A stretch of 64,000 nucleotides of DNA from Betaproteobacteria bacterium (lineage in GTDB: Bacteria > Pseudomonadota > Gammaproteobacteria > Burkholderiales > Rhodocyclaceae). Position 1 is the stretch's first letter; every line of letters starts with the position of its first letter. Shown in pieces: positions 41,373-49,677 of this stretch. The stretch is taken from assembly GCA_016720065.1 (NCBI GenBank), contig JADJXY010000002.1, forward strand, positions 1,191,001 through 1,255,000, in the 5' to 3' direction. The position numbers and the translations under genes are program-made. The notes beneath the pieces were generated by a model, which was not told the origin of the DNA, searched no databases, and was given only the letters and a program-made list of their open reading frames with translations.

Positions 41373-41750
41373 TCAGGCCGCCGCCGCTTCGGCGGGAGCC
41401 GCTTCGCCGCCGCCCAGCAGGGACTTGGACTTCTCTTCCTTCATCATGGGAGAGGGCGCCGTGACAGCAGCCTTCATCTTGACGGTGAGGTGGCGCAGCA
41501 CGGCGTCGTTGAACTTGAACGAGTGCTCCAGTTCGCCCAGGGTCTCGCCGTCGCACTCGATGTTCATGAGCACAAAGTGGGCCTTGTGGATCTTCTGGAT
41601 GGGGTAGGCCAACTGCCGGCGGCCCCAGTCTTCCAGACGGTGAATCGATCCTCCGCGGGTGGTGACGATGGCGCGGTAGCGCTCGACCATGCCGGGCACT
41701 TGCTCGCTCTGGTCCGGATGGACGATAAAGACGATTTCGTAATGGCGCAT
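41373..41750 (-). CDS. rpsF: 30S ribosomal protein S6
   Basis: A 125-residue ribosomal protein. MRHYEIVFIVHPDQSEQV and RLEDWGRRQLAYPIQKIHKAHFVLMNIE, seen in pieces, are diagnostic. The C-terminal tail is Ala/Glu-rich (GGGEAAPAEAAAA). First gene of the ribosomal operon with an AAAAGGAG ribosome site and a near-consensus promoter. Confidence 0.98.
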   Translation of the reverse strand: MRHYEIVFIVHPDQSEQVPGMVERYRAIVTTRGGSIHRLEDWGRRQLAYPIQKIHKAHFVLMNIECDGETLGELEHSFKFNDAVLRHLTVKMKAAVTAPSPMMKEEKSKSLLGGGEAAPAEAAAA

Positions 41751-41816
41751 GCAAACTCCTTTTGGCTGAAGCCCCCCGCCATGCGTTTGCGGTGGAGCAA
41801 GGTTGAAAAGCCGGCG

Positions 41817-41846
41817 ATTATAGCTTGGATTCAATACCCTGCTCAA
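41817..41846 (-). promoter_or_regulatory. Sigma-70 promoter of rpsF operon
   Basis: On the minus strand TTGAGC (41846-41841), an 18-bp spacer and a perfect TATAAT (41822-41817). Transcription would start near 41810, giving a leader of about 60 bases. Confidence 0.75.
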
Positions 41847-42009
41847 GGCGATCGCCGCTTGGCCGCACGCCGACCATGCCCGTCCGGGAAAGCCCCGGGG
41901 AAGTCGAGGACCGTCGAGCTTGACCTGGCCATGTGGCGTCCGGACAATCTGCGGGCCTCCGGGGAATGGCCTCCTGTCATTCCCGCCACTCCCCTGCCCC
42001 CCGATCCCC

Positions 42010-43488
42010 TTGAGCGCCCTTTTCGGCCCCCTTTCCTTCCGCCCACGCCTCGTCCTGGCCTTTACTCTCGCGGCCATGCTGCTCACGGCCGGGGTGGTCG
42101 GCTACGAAGCCCATGATCGCCTGCAACGTGCGCTGCGCCACGGGGAAGAGCGGGTACGCCTCAATAACCGGATTTTCGGCGCCTTCATGCAAAGCGCCTT
42201 CGACAAGTACTTTCTCGTCGCTCTGCACCTGGCCGACGAGCTGAAATCGGGCAGCCCGGCGAGTGACGAAGAATTGCGCCGCCTGGCGGGTCTGGACTGC
42301 GCCATCATGGACATCCTGCTGCTCGACGGCGCCGGAGTGATCCGCCACTGGTCGGGCCGGGGCAAGCCCCCCTCCGTCACTGATCGCGAGTACTACGCCG
42401 CCGTGACGAGCCCCGGTGCGCCGACCCGGCACATCAGCCATCCCGCCAAGTCCCGCGTCCATGACGGCCGCTGGTTCATCGGCCTCAGTCAGGCCGTGCG
42501 GGACGAAGGGGGCAAGTTGCTGGGTGTGGCGGTGGTACTCATCGACCTGGGCGCCCTGGCCGAGGACATCCGAGGCATTCTGCGCAGCGAGACCCAGGCG
42601 GCCGCCCTGATTCTCCTCGATGGCACCACCCTGGTCCGCGTACCGGGCGAAGGCAATTTCGGCGAGATCATCCCCATCATCGCCCAGCAAAAGGGCAATA
42701 TTCCCGCAGAAGCCAACGCCCGGGCCCCTTCCCCCCTCGACGGAACGCCGCGCTTCATCCACTTGCGGCGTCTGGAGCGCTATCCGGTCATCGCGTCCTC
42801 GTCCATGGCGGAAACCGAGATTCTTGCCGACTGGGAGGCGTCGCTCTTCGGGTCGGTGGCCATGGGCCTTGTCGTGGCGACGCTCCTGGGCCTTGGGGGC
42901 TTGGTCATCTGGCGCCTCGCCTCGTCCAGCCAGAAGCAGATGGGACGCCTGCGGGAACTGAGCCGGGAATTGCGCACCCTGGCCACCACCGACCCCCTGA
43001 CCCGCATCGCCAACCGCCGCCATTTCGACGAACTGGCCAAGGTCGAAATCGAGCGCGCCCGACGCCACGGCGGCGCCCTATCCCTGGCCGTCATCGACAT
43101 CGATCACTTCAAGCGCATCAACGACGCCCATGGCCATCCGGTCGGCGACGTCGCCCTGACCGGCCTGGTCGGCCTGATCGCCGCCTCCCTGCGCGATACC
43201 GATCTGCTCGCCCGCCTGGGGGGCGAGGAATTCGCCCTCATCCTGCCGCACACCGCCCTTGCCGGGGCCGAGGAATTCTCCGAGCGCATCCGGCATCTGG
43301 TGGAGACCACTCCTCTCGCCGTCCCCGGGGCCGACGCGCTGCGCATCACGGTCTCCATCGGCGTGGCACAGTGGCACCCGGAAGAAGCGGATTTCGACGC
43401 CGTGATGCGCCGCGCCGACCAGGCGCTCTACGAAGCCAAATCCGCCGGTCGCAACCGGGTCGAAGTCAGAAACACTGGTCCGGCATAG
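42010..43488 (+). CDS. Membrane diguanylate cyclase with periplasmic sensor
   Basis: A membrane enzyme making c-di-GMP. A first helix (LVLAFTLAAMLLTAGVVGY) is followed by a PDC/dCache-like periplasmic domain (YYAAVTSPGAPTRHISHPAK, DGRWFIGLSQAV), a second helix (VAMGLVVATLLGLGGLVIW) and a GGDEF domain with LLARLGGEEFALIL. The RxxD inhibitory site (RDTD) lies five residues before GGEEF. The start is unsure: no ATG precedes the first helix in frame; TTG at 42010 (492 residues) or TTG at 41920 are possible and neither has a good ribosome site. Its last 23 bp overlap the convergent acyl-CoA dehydrogenase gene. Confidence 0.85.
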   Translation: MSALFGPLSFRPRLVLAFTLAAMLLTAGVVGYEAHDRLQRALRHGEERVRLNNRIFGAFMQSAFDKYFLVALHLADELKSGSPASDEELRRLAGLDCAIMDILLLDGAGVIRHWSGRGKPPSVTDREYYAAVTSPGAPTRHISHPAKSRVHDGRWFIGLSQAVRDEGGKLLGVAVVLIDLGALAEDIRGILRSETQAAALILLDGTTLVRVPGEGNFGEIIPIIAQQKGNIPAEANARAPSPLDGTPRFIHLRRLERYPVIASSSMAETEILADWEASLFGSVAMGLVVATLLGLGGLVIWRLASSSQKQMGRLRELSRELRTLATTDPLTRIANRRHFDELAKVEIERARRHGGALSLAVIDIDHFKRINDAHGHPVGDVALTGLVGLIAASLRDTDLLARLGGEEFALILPHTALAGAEEFSERIRHLVETTPLAVPGADALRITVSIGVAQWHPEEADFDAVMRRADQALYEAKSAGRNRVEVRNTGPA

Positions 43489-45241
43489 CCAGCGTCCCGG
43501 CCGCCCCCTCGCAGATGACGGCTGCCATGCCCGGCGCCTGAGTCAGGAAGTGGTCGGCGTAGAAGCGGGCCGTGGCTAGCTTGGCGCTCCAGAAAGCCGC
43601 CGTGTCGCCCGCCGCCTGTCGCTCCCGGGCGATGGCCGCGGCCCGCACCATCTGCCAGCCGCCTGCCGTGGAACCCAGCAACAGCAGGAAAGGGACCGAC
43701 CCGGCCAGGGTGGCGGCCACATTGCGGTTTCCCTCGGCCAGGAGCCAGACCCCCGCCCGTTCGAGGGCCTCTACGGCCGCAATCAGCCTTTGGCCGACCG
43801 GATCGTTCCCCGCGGCAAGGGCGTCCCGCCGCATGCTCGCGACCAGGGCCGCCAGGGCCGCGCCACCATCGCGCAGCACCTTGCGCCCGACCAGATCGTT
43901 GGCCTGGATGGCAGTCGTCCCCTCGTAGATGGCTGTGATGCGGGCATCGCGCAGATGCTGCGCTGCGCCGGTTTCCTCGATGTAGCCGGCCCCGCCGTGC
44001 ACCTGGATCCCCTGGGAGGCAATGTCGACGGCGCTCTCGGTGCACCAACCCTTGACCACCGGCACCAGGAGTTCGGCAAAGGCGCGGGCCTCGGCGCGGA
44101 TCGCGTCATCGGGGTGACGATCGGCTTCGTCCAGGGCTGCGGCCACCCCGTAAGCCAAGGCGCGCATGGCCTCGATGCGCGAGCGCATCGCCAGGAGCAG
44201 GCGGCGTACATCCGGGTGGCGCAGAATGGGCACCCGCCCCCCCTGCCGCTGCCCGGCCTCCACGCCCTGCACGCGCTCCCGGGCGTAGGCCGCCGCCCGC
44301 TGATAGGCACGCTCGGCGTCACCCAAGCCTTCCAGACCCACGTTGAAGCGGGCGGCGTTCATCATGATGAACATCAATTCCAGACCCCGGTTCGCTTCCC
44401 CCACCAGGGAACCTAGGGCTCCACCCGCCTCGCCGAAGGCGAGCACCGCCGTCGGGCTGCCGTGGATGCCCAGCTTGTGTTCGAGGGAAAGACAGCGCAC
44501 GTCGTTGCGTGCCCCCGGTCGGCCATCCGGTCCCGGCAGGAATTTAGGTACCAGGAAGAGCGAAATCCCCTTGACCCCCTCCGGCGCCCCGGCGATGCGG
44601 GCCAGAACCAGATGGACGATGTTCTCGGCCAGGTCGTGCTCACCGTAGGTGATGAATATCTTCTGCCCGAACACGCGATAGCTGCCGTCCCCGACCTGCT
44701 CGGCCCGGGTGCGGATGGCGGCGAGGTCCGACCCTGCGGCGGGCTCGGTGAGGTTCATGGTCCCCGTCCACTCCCCCGCCACCAGGCGGGGCAGGTACAG
44801 GGCACGCTGGGCCTCGGTGCCTGCCAGCAGCAGGGCCTCGATGGCCCCCTGGGTCAGCATGGGGCAGAGGGAAAAGGCGTGATTGGCGCCTTTCCACATC
44901 TCTCCCACGGCAGCGGCCAGGAGGCGCGGCAGACCCTGTCCGCCGAACTCCTGCGGTGCCGCCAGTCCGTTCCAGCCCGCCTCGACAAAGCTGCGATAGG
45001 CCTCCCGGAACCCCGGCGCCGTGGTCACCTCGCCCTGCCGCAATTGGGCGCCGTGCAGGTCGCCGACGCGATTCAGCGGGGAAAGCACTTCGCCGGCAAA
45101 GCGGGCCGCCTCGTCGAGCACCGCGTCCACCACGTCCGAATCGGCTTCTTCGTAGCCCGGCAAGGCGGCGATGCGATCCAGGCCGGCCAGTTCGCGCAGA
45201 ACGAAGCGCATGTCTTCCAGAGGGGCACGGTACTCGCTCAT
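43466..45241 (-). CDS. Acyl-CoA dehydrogenase, DmdC-like (second copy)
   Basis: A 591-residue flavoenzyme, paralogue of the one at 7641-9422; they share MRFVxxELAG, EHDLAxNIVHLVLARI, LSLEHKLGIHxSPT and most of the length. MNLTEPAAGSDLAAIR and the catalytic Glu440 in IYEGTTAIQANDL are present. The C-terminal extension is kept. It follows a FimV-like gene by 98 bp and belongs to the same orientation group as etfBA, its likely electron acceptor. Substrate differs perhaps from the first copy; not deducible. Confidence 0.92.
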   Translation of the reverse strand: MSEYRAPLEDMRFVLRELAGLDRIAALPGYEEADSDVVDAVLDEAARFAGEVLSPLNRVGDLHGAQLRQGEVTTAPGFREAYRSFVEAGWNGLAAPQEFGGQGLPRLLAAAVGEMWKGANHAFSLCPMLTQGAIEALLLAGTEAQRALYLPRLVAGEWTGTMNLTEPAAGSDLAAIRTRAEQVGDGSYRVFGQKIFITYGEHDLAENIVHLVLARIAGAPEGVKGISLFLVPKFLPGPDGRPGARNDVRCLSLEHKLGIHGSPTAVLAFGEAGGALGSLVGEANRGLELMFIMMNAARFNVGLEGLGDAERAYQRAAAYARERVQGVEAGQRQGGRVPILRHPDVRRLLLAMRSRIEAMRALAYGVAAALDEADRHPDDAIRAEARAFAELLVPVVKGWCTESAVDIASQGIQVHGGAGYIEETGAAQHLRDARITAIYEGTTAIQANDLVGRKVLRDGGAALAALVASMRRDALAAGNDPVGQRLIAAVEALERAGVWLLAEGNRNVAATLAGSVPFLLLLGSTAGGWQMVRAAAIARERQAAGDTAAFWSAKLATARFYADHFLTQAPGMAAVICEGAAGTLAMPDQCF

Positions 45242-45339
45242 GGCGTCTCCTTGGCGATTCGGTCAACAGCCCACGCCCGCGCCGCGGGGAGGACCGGGGG
45301 AAATGGGCAGGGAGTCCGCCCTGTCGGTCGAAGGGATCG

Positions 45340-47181
45340 TCATCCCTGCCCGTTGGCCTCTTCCTTCTCCAGACGCTCCCGGGTCTCGCGGAGTTCCACC
45401 AGGAAAAGGATTTCCTCCACCACCGGCAGGGCAAAGCCACTGCGTTGCCCGCCCCGGTTGTCCCGCAGCAACCACTGCAGATATTCGCCGCACTGGGGCG
45501 TTTTCCAGGCTGCGACGAGGGCTTCGACCACGTGGGGAAGCTCTTCGAGGGAGAGCGGGCGGCGCGGCGCATCCGGCAGGGCGGCGTCCAGATCGAAGTC
45601 GATGGAGAGGGGCCGTGCGTCCCCCTCCCAGTTCAGCACCGCCACGTTGAAATTCTGATTGAGGCTGGTCGCCACCCGCTCGAACTCCTCCCGCATATTG
45701 GCCAGGCGATAAACCTCGAGCAGCTTGATCCAGGGTTGCAGGGCCTCCTTGGGGCTCTGGTCGATGTACTCCTGCAGGGCCTGGGCCGCGCCCTTGACGC
45801 GCCCGAAGGAGAGCATGATCTCGGCCAGTTCCATGACCGGATTGACTTCGAAGTGCTCATGCACCGAGGCGGCAGAAATCGAAAAAGCGGAATCCAGACT
45901 GCGCGGGCGGGGCGGCTCCGCTGCTGCCGTGGGGGCCTGGCTCGCTTCGACCTCCTCGAGGGGGAGGTCGACGGCAAAGGGCATCCCCATGGCGGAAGGT
46001 TCCACCGCGAGATCGACCCCGCCTGGCTCGTCCCGCTCGTCCTCGCGGGGCGGATCCATAAGGGGCTCCGGGATGGTGAGCGGATCAGCCGCGACCACGG
46101 CCATGCGCCGGCTCCGCTGCCGCCAGACCAACCAGCCCGCCAGGCCTGCCGCGGCCCCGAGCAGCAGGCCCCAGAACATGCCCTCACCTGAAGCGGCAGA
46201 CACGGGCGCGGCCGCCGCAGGCCTTGCCTGCGGCGCCGCCGGAGTCTGCGGCAGCGGCGCGGGAAGCGCAGCCGCGCTGGGCGCGGACAGTCCCGTGGGA
46301 GCGAGAGGCGGAGGAACGGCCTGAACGGCCTGACCCACCTCGATACGCTCGGCAAGTTGGCCCGCCTTCTGCTGCAACTCTCCGAGGCTGCTCTCCAGCT
46401 TGCGCAACTTCTCCGCCGCGGCCAATTGGCTCAGGGCCTGCTCGTGCAGGGCCGCCAGGGCACGGAACTCCAGGCGCAGCAATTCCCGCTCGGCGTCCCG
46501 GCGCGGATCCTCCGCCACCGGCCCGCTCAGGGAGGTGGACAGGCGCAGGGAAGGCTCGCCTTCGCCATCGCCGCCGGACAGGATGAGTCGGTCCTTGAGG
46601 GGCGTACTGCGCGGCGGGCGGACGGGCCTGGCCGGGGCGAGCCGCTCGGGAGCCGCCTCCTGGCTCGCCCGCGGGCGGGGGGGCCGGGGACGGGGCTCCC
46701 GCACCGGTTCGGGAGCGGGGTCCGCAGCGATACGCAGCGAAGGCGCGACGACAGGCTCCTCGGCCGGCTCCCCCGGCGTCGGCAGCAGGGTGTACTCCCG
46801 CCGCAGATCGTGGCCGCAACCCACCAGGATGCCGATGCGCAGGACCGGCTCCCGCAGCGGGCGATGGGAACGGATTTCGAGCAGCGACGGATTGCCCCGG
46901 CGCAGGGTCAACTCCGCCTGCCGCAGCCAGGGCAGGGAATCGTCGTCTCCCGGACGCAGGCGGAAACAGGCGGATTCGGGCACTTCGGCGGGAGAACCGC
47001 GCAATTCGACGCTTGCCACCAGATTTTCGCCCAGGACGGAGCGGGTACGCAGATCCCCCAAACCCAGGGCCCAAGCCCCGGAAGCCCCTAGCGTGAGGGC
47101 CAGAGCGCTCGCGCGGAGGACGAAAGCTGGCAAGGAGTCCCGGTTAGGCAAGGTGGTGGGCTTGGAATTATTTGCCGGCAA
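45340..47181 (-). CDS. FimV-like envelope protein with TPR region
   Basis: A 613-residue protein. A signal sequence (FVLRASALALTLGASGAWA) leads to the FimV N-terminal domain, LGLGDLRTRSVLGENLVASVEL in parts and ending GCGHDLRREYTLLP. A Pro/Arg-rich stretch, a predicted coiled coil (about 245-285: LAAAEKLRKLESSLGELQQKA), one membrane helix (MFWGLLLGAAAGLAGWLVW) and a C-terminal cytoplasmic TPR-like part (MELAEIMLSFGRVKGAAQALQEYI) follow. FimV organises polar pili and motility proteins and binds peptidoglycan through LysM; no clear LysM is seen here. Start uncertain: TTG at 47181 overlaps the previous gene by 14 bp; TTG at 47133 fits the signal peptide. Confidence 0.8.
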   Translation of the reverse strand: MPANNSKPTTLPNRDSLPAFVLRASALALTLGASGAWALGLGDLRTRSVLGENLVASVELRGSPAEVPESACFRLRPGDDDSLPWLRQAELTLRRGNPSLLEIRSHRPLREPVLRIGILVGCGHDLRREYTLLPTPGEPAEEPVVAPSLRIAADPAPEPVREPRPRPPRPRASQEAAPERLAPARPVRPPRSTPLKDRLILSGGDGEGEPSLRLSTSLSGPVAEDPRRDAERELLRLEFRALAALHEQALSQLAAAEKLRKLESSLGELQQKAGQLAERIEVGQAVQAVPPPLAPTGLSAPSAAALPAPLPQTPAAPQARPAAAAPVSAASGEGMFWGLLLGAAAGLAGWLVWRQRSRRMAVVAADPLTIPEPLMDPPREDERDEPGGVDLAVEPSAMGMPFAVDLPLEEVEASQAPTAAAEPPRPRSLDSAFSISAASVHEHFEVNPVMELAEIMLSFGRVKGAAQALQEYIDQSPKEALQPWIKLLEVYRLANMREEFERVATSLNQNFNVAVLNWEGDARPLSIDFDLDAALPDAPRRPLSLEELPHVVEALVAAWKTPQCGEYLQWLLRDNRGGQRSGFALPVVEEILFLVELRETRERLEKEEANGQG

Positions 47182-47833
47182 GATACCGTGAATCGTCGAA
47201 AGTCGCCACCCAACCAGGAAAATAGACCACCAGCAGGGTCATGGCCATGCCCGACAGCCAGGCCTCGGAGAAACCCAGGAGCATGAAATAGGGCAGATAC
47301 TCGTCCAGAAGATAAGCGGCGGGATAAGCCCCGGCGAGGGTCAACAAAAGACAGGCGCCGACCCCGACACCCAGGACCATGAGCGCCGACCCGAAGAAGC
47401 CATTGACGAAGATGTAAATGAAAAAATGGCGGGGAAGGAAACGGTCCACCAGACGGAACAGACGGTAGGCGAGGAAGACGCTCCAGCCGGCCATCACCAG
47501 GGCATTCAGCCCGTAGCTCGCCCACCCTGCGCCTTCGTTCAGGGTCACCCCGGCCAGCACCAGGCACAGCGCGATGAAGGCCAGCCAGGGCCCGAAACTG
47601 AGGGTGAGGACCGTCGCCCCCAGCAGATGGAGGGAAAGCCCCGGCTTGATGCCTGCCTTGATGCTCCAGATGAGCACCAGGGCGACGATCAGGCCCAGCC
47701 AGAGGTTGAGGCGGGCAGAATCCCCCAGCACCCGCCAGGGCGCCCGCAGGACCGCCCGGCCCAGCAGGGGCAGCCAGACGAGCCACCCTCCCCAGTACCA
47801 GGCGTCGGCGAGCAGGGTGTCGGGGAGATTCAT
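47168..47833 (-). CDS. Orphan CbiM-like membrane protein (COG3235 type)
   Basis: A 221-residue membrane protein with about six helices. The CbiM/NikM family signature LHLLGATVLTLSFGPWLA is clear, with INxxxxxGxxSYGLNALVMA-like NEGAGWASYGLNALVMAG. CbiM-type S components of ECF transporters bind metal with the N-terminal Met-His. Here the N terminus is MNLPDTLL, so His2 is missing, and no CbiN/Q/O partners are present. Metal transport is therefore doubtful. It lies 6 bp after etfA in the same direction. Confidence 0.82.
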   Translation of the reverse strand: MNLPDTLLADAWYWGGWLVWLPLLGRAVLRAPWRVLGDSARLNLWLGLIVALVLIWSIKAGIKPGLSLHLLGATVLTLSFGPWLAFIALCLVLAGVTLNEGAGWASYGLNALVMAGWSVFLAYRLFRLVDRFLPRHFFIYIFVNGFFGSALMVLGVGVGACLLLTLAGAYPAAYLLDEYLPYFMLLGFSEAWLSGMAMTLLVVYFPGWVATFDDSRYLAGK

Positions 47834-47839
47834 GGCATT

Positions 47840-48775
47840 TCAGGAGATCGCCTCAAGGAACTGGGGCACCGCCTCGAACAGATCCGCCACCAGGCCATAG
47901 TCGGCCACCTGGAAAATGGGCGCCTCGGGATCCTTGTTGATGGCGACGATCACGCGGGAATCCTTCATCCCGGCCAGGTGCTGGATGGCGCCTGAAATGC
48001 CGATGGCGATGTAGAGCCGCGGCGCGACGATGCGGCCGGTCTGTCCCACCTGGTAGTCGTTGGGGACGAAGCCGGCATCCACCGCAGCGCGGGAAGCCCC
48101 CAGGGCCGCATTGAGGCGATCCGCCAGGGGTTCCAGAAGGCGATGGTAGTTTTCACCGCTGCCCAGGCCGCGCCCGCCGGAAACGACGATGGCCGCCGCG
48201 CCCAGGTCCGGCCGCGTCGAAGCCGCACTTTCGCGGCCCACGAGGCGTGCCCCCCCCACCGTCTGCGGCGGGGTGATCGCCTCGACGGGGGCCGATGCGG
48301 GGCCCTCATCCCCGGGCTCGAAGGCCGTGGGGCGCACCGTCAGCACCTTGACGCCGTCGGCGCTGCGCACCGTGGCCAGGGCGTTGCCGGCGTAGATGGG
48401 ACGCACGAAGGTATCGGGCGTTTCGATGGCCACCACGTCGGAAATCTGCGCCACGTCGAGCAGGGCGGCGACGCGGGGCATGAGATTCTTGCCGAAGGTC
48501 GACGCCGGGGCCAGCAGATGGCCATAGCCCGATGCGTGGGCCAGGATCAGGGCGGCGAGGGTCTCGGCGCCGGCGCTGGCCAGGGAGGGTGCATCGGCCA
48601 GCAGAACCCGCCCCACTCCCGCCAGGGCCGCAGCCTGGACCGCGACGCCGGAACAGTCGCAGCCAGCGACCAGCACATGGACTTCGCCCCCCAGCCGACA
48701 CGCCGCCGACACGGTGTTGCGGGTGGCCGGTGCCAGGGACTTGTGATCGTGTTCGGCGATGACCAGGACGTTCAT
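47840..48775 (-). CDS. etfA: Electron transfer flavoprotein alpha subunit
   Basis: A 311-residue subunit that holds FAD and hands electrons from acyl-CoA dehydrogenases to the ETF-quinone oxidoreductase. Visible motifs: MNVLVIAEHD, ILAPASTFGKNLMPR-like HLLAPASTFGKNL, the FAD-binding VVSGGRGLGSGENYH, VGQTGRIVAPRLYIAIGISGAIQHLAGM in parts and INKDPEAPIFQVADYGLVADLF. It overlaps etfB by 4 bp. Confidence 0.97.
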   Translation of the reverse strand: MNVLVIAEHDHKSLAPATRNTVSAACRLGGEVHVLVAGCDCSGVAVQAAALAGVGRVLLADAPSLASAGAETLAALILAHASGYGHLLAPASTFGKNLMPRVAALLDVAQISDVVAIETPDTFVRPIYAGNALATVRSADGVKVLTVRPTAFEPGDEGPASAPVEAITPPQTVGGARLVGRESAASTRPDLGAAAIVVSGGRGLGSGENYHRLLEPLADRLNAALGASRAAVDAGFVPNDYQVGQTGRIVAPRLYIAIGISGAIQHLAGMKDSRVIVAINKDPEAPIFQVADYGLVADLFEAVPQFLEAIS

Positions 48776-49536
48776 GGCAGCACCTTCGCTTCATGACGCA
48801 GCTTGTGGACGAGTTCCGCCACGTTGGCCACCTTCACCCCGGCCTGGCGCGGTGCCGGTTCTGCCACCCGCAGCAGTGCGAGGCGCGGCGCGATATCGAC
48901 GCCGAGATCGGCGACAGGGAGGATGTCCAGCGGCTTTTTCTTGGCCTTCATGATATTGGGCAGGGTCGCGTAGCGGGGTTCGTTGAGGCGCAGATCCGTG
49001 GTCACCACGGCCGGCAGGTCGACTTCCAGGGTTTCGAGACCGCCATCCACCTCCCGGGTCACCCGGGCAGTGCTCCCCTCCACCACCAGCCGGGAGGCGA
49101 AGGTCGCCTGGGGCCAGCCGGCCAGGGCAGCGAGCATCTGCCCGGTCTGGTTGGCGTCGTCGTCGATGGCCTGCTTGCCGCAGATGACCAGGCCGGGATT
49201 CTCCCGGTCGCAGACGGCCTTGAGGAGCTTGGCCACCGCCAGGGGTTGCAAACCGGCGGCACCGGCCTCGCCGCAATCGACCAGGATGGCCCGGTCGGCT
49301 CCCAGGGCCATGGCGGAACGCAGGGTCTCCTGGGCCGCGGAACTGCCGCAACTCACCGCCACCACCTCGCTGGCCACCCCGGCCTCCCGCAGACGGATCG
49401 CTTCCTCGACGGCAATTTCGTCAAAGGGATTCATGCTCATTTTGACGTTGGCCAGATCGACGTCGCTGCCATCGGCCTTCACCCGGACCCGGACGTTGTA
49501 ATCCACCACCCGCTTCACCGCCACCAGGACTTTCAA
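48772..49536 (-). CDS. etfB: Electron transfer flavoprotein beta subunit
   Basis: A 254-residue AMP-binding subunit of ETF. The start is a TTG at 49536 (KVLVAVKRVVDYNVRV follows) with GAGGGAGAGG before it. VKMSMNPFDEIAVEEAIRL, GADRAILVD and DDANQTGQMLAALAGWPQATFAS in parts are standard. Partner of etfA; two acyl-CoA dehydrogenases of the window and FadE are likely donors. The 141-bp gap upstream shows no PsrA-type dyad. Confidence 0.95.
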   Translation of the reverse strand: MKVLVAVKRVVDYNVRVRVKADGSDVDLANVKMSMNPFDEIAVEEAIRLREAGVASEVVAVSCGSSAAQETLRSAMALGADRAILVDCGEAGAAGLQPLAVAKLLKAVCDRENPGLVICGKQAIDDDANQTGQMLAALAGWPQATFASRLVVEGSTARVTREVDGGLETLEVDLPAVVTTDLRLNEPRYATLPNIMKAKKKPLDILPVADLGVDIAPRLALLRVAEPAPRQAGVKVANVAELVHKLRHEAKVLP

Positions 49537-49677
49537 GGCCCTCTCCCTCGCGTCGAAAACTGCATTTTGCCCCAAGCGGGCGGCTCACCGCCCTCCGCTC
49601 CACTACCCTTGCCGCCCGCCCTGTGCCGCTTGAAGGACATTCCCCGCAAAAACAAGGGCTTCTTCACCAAACCTCTG

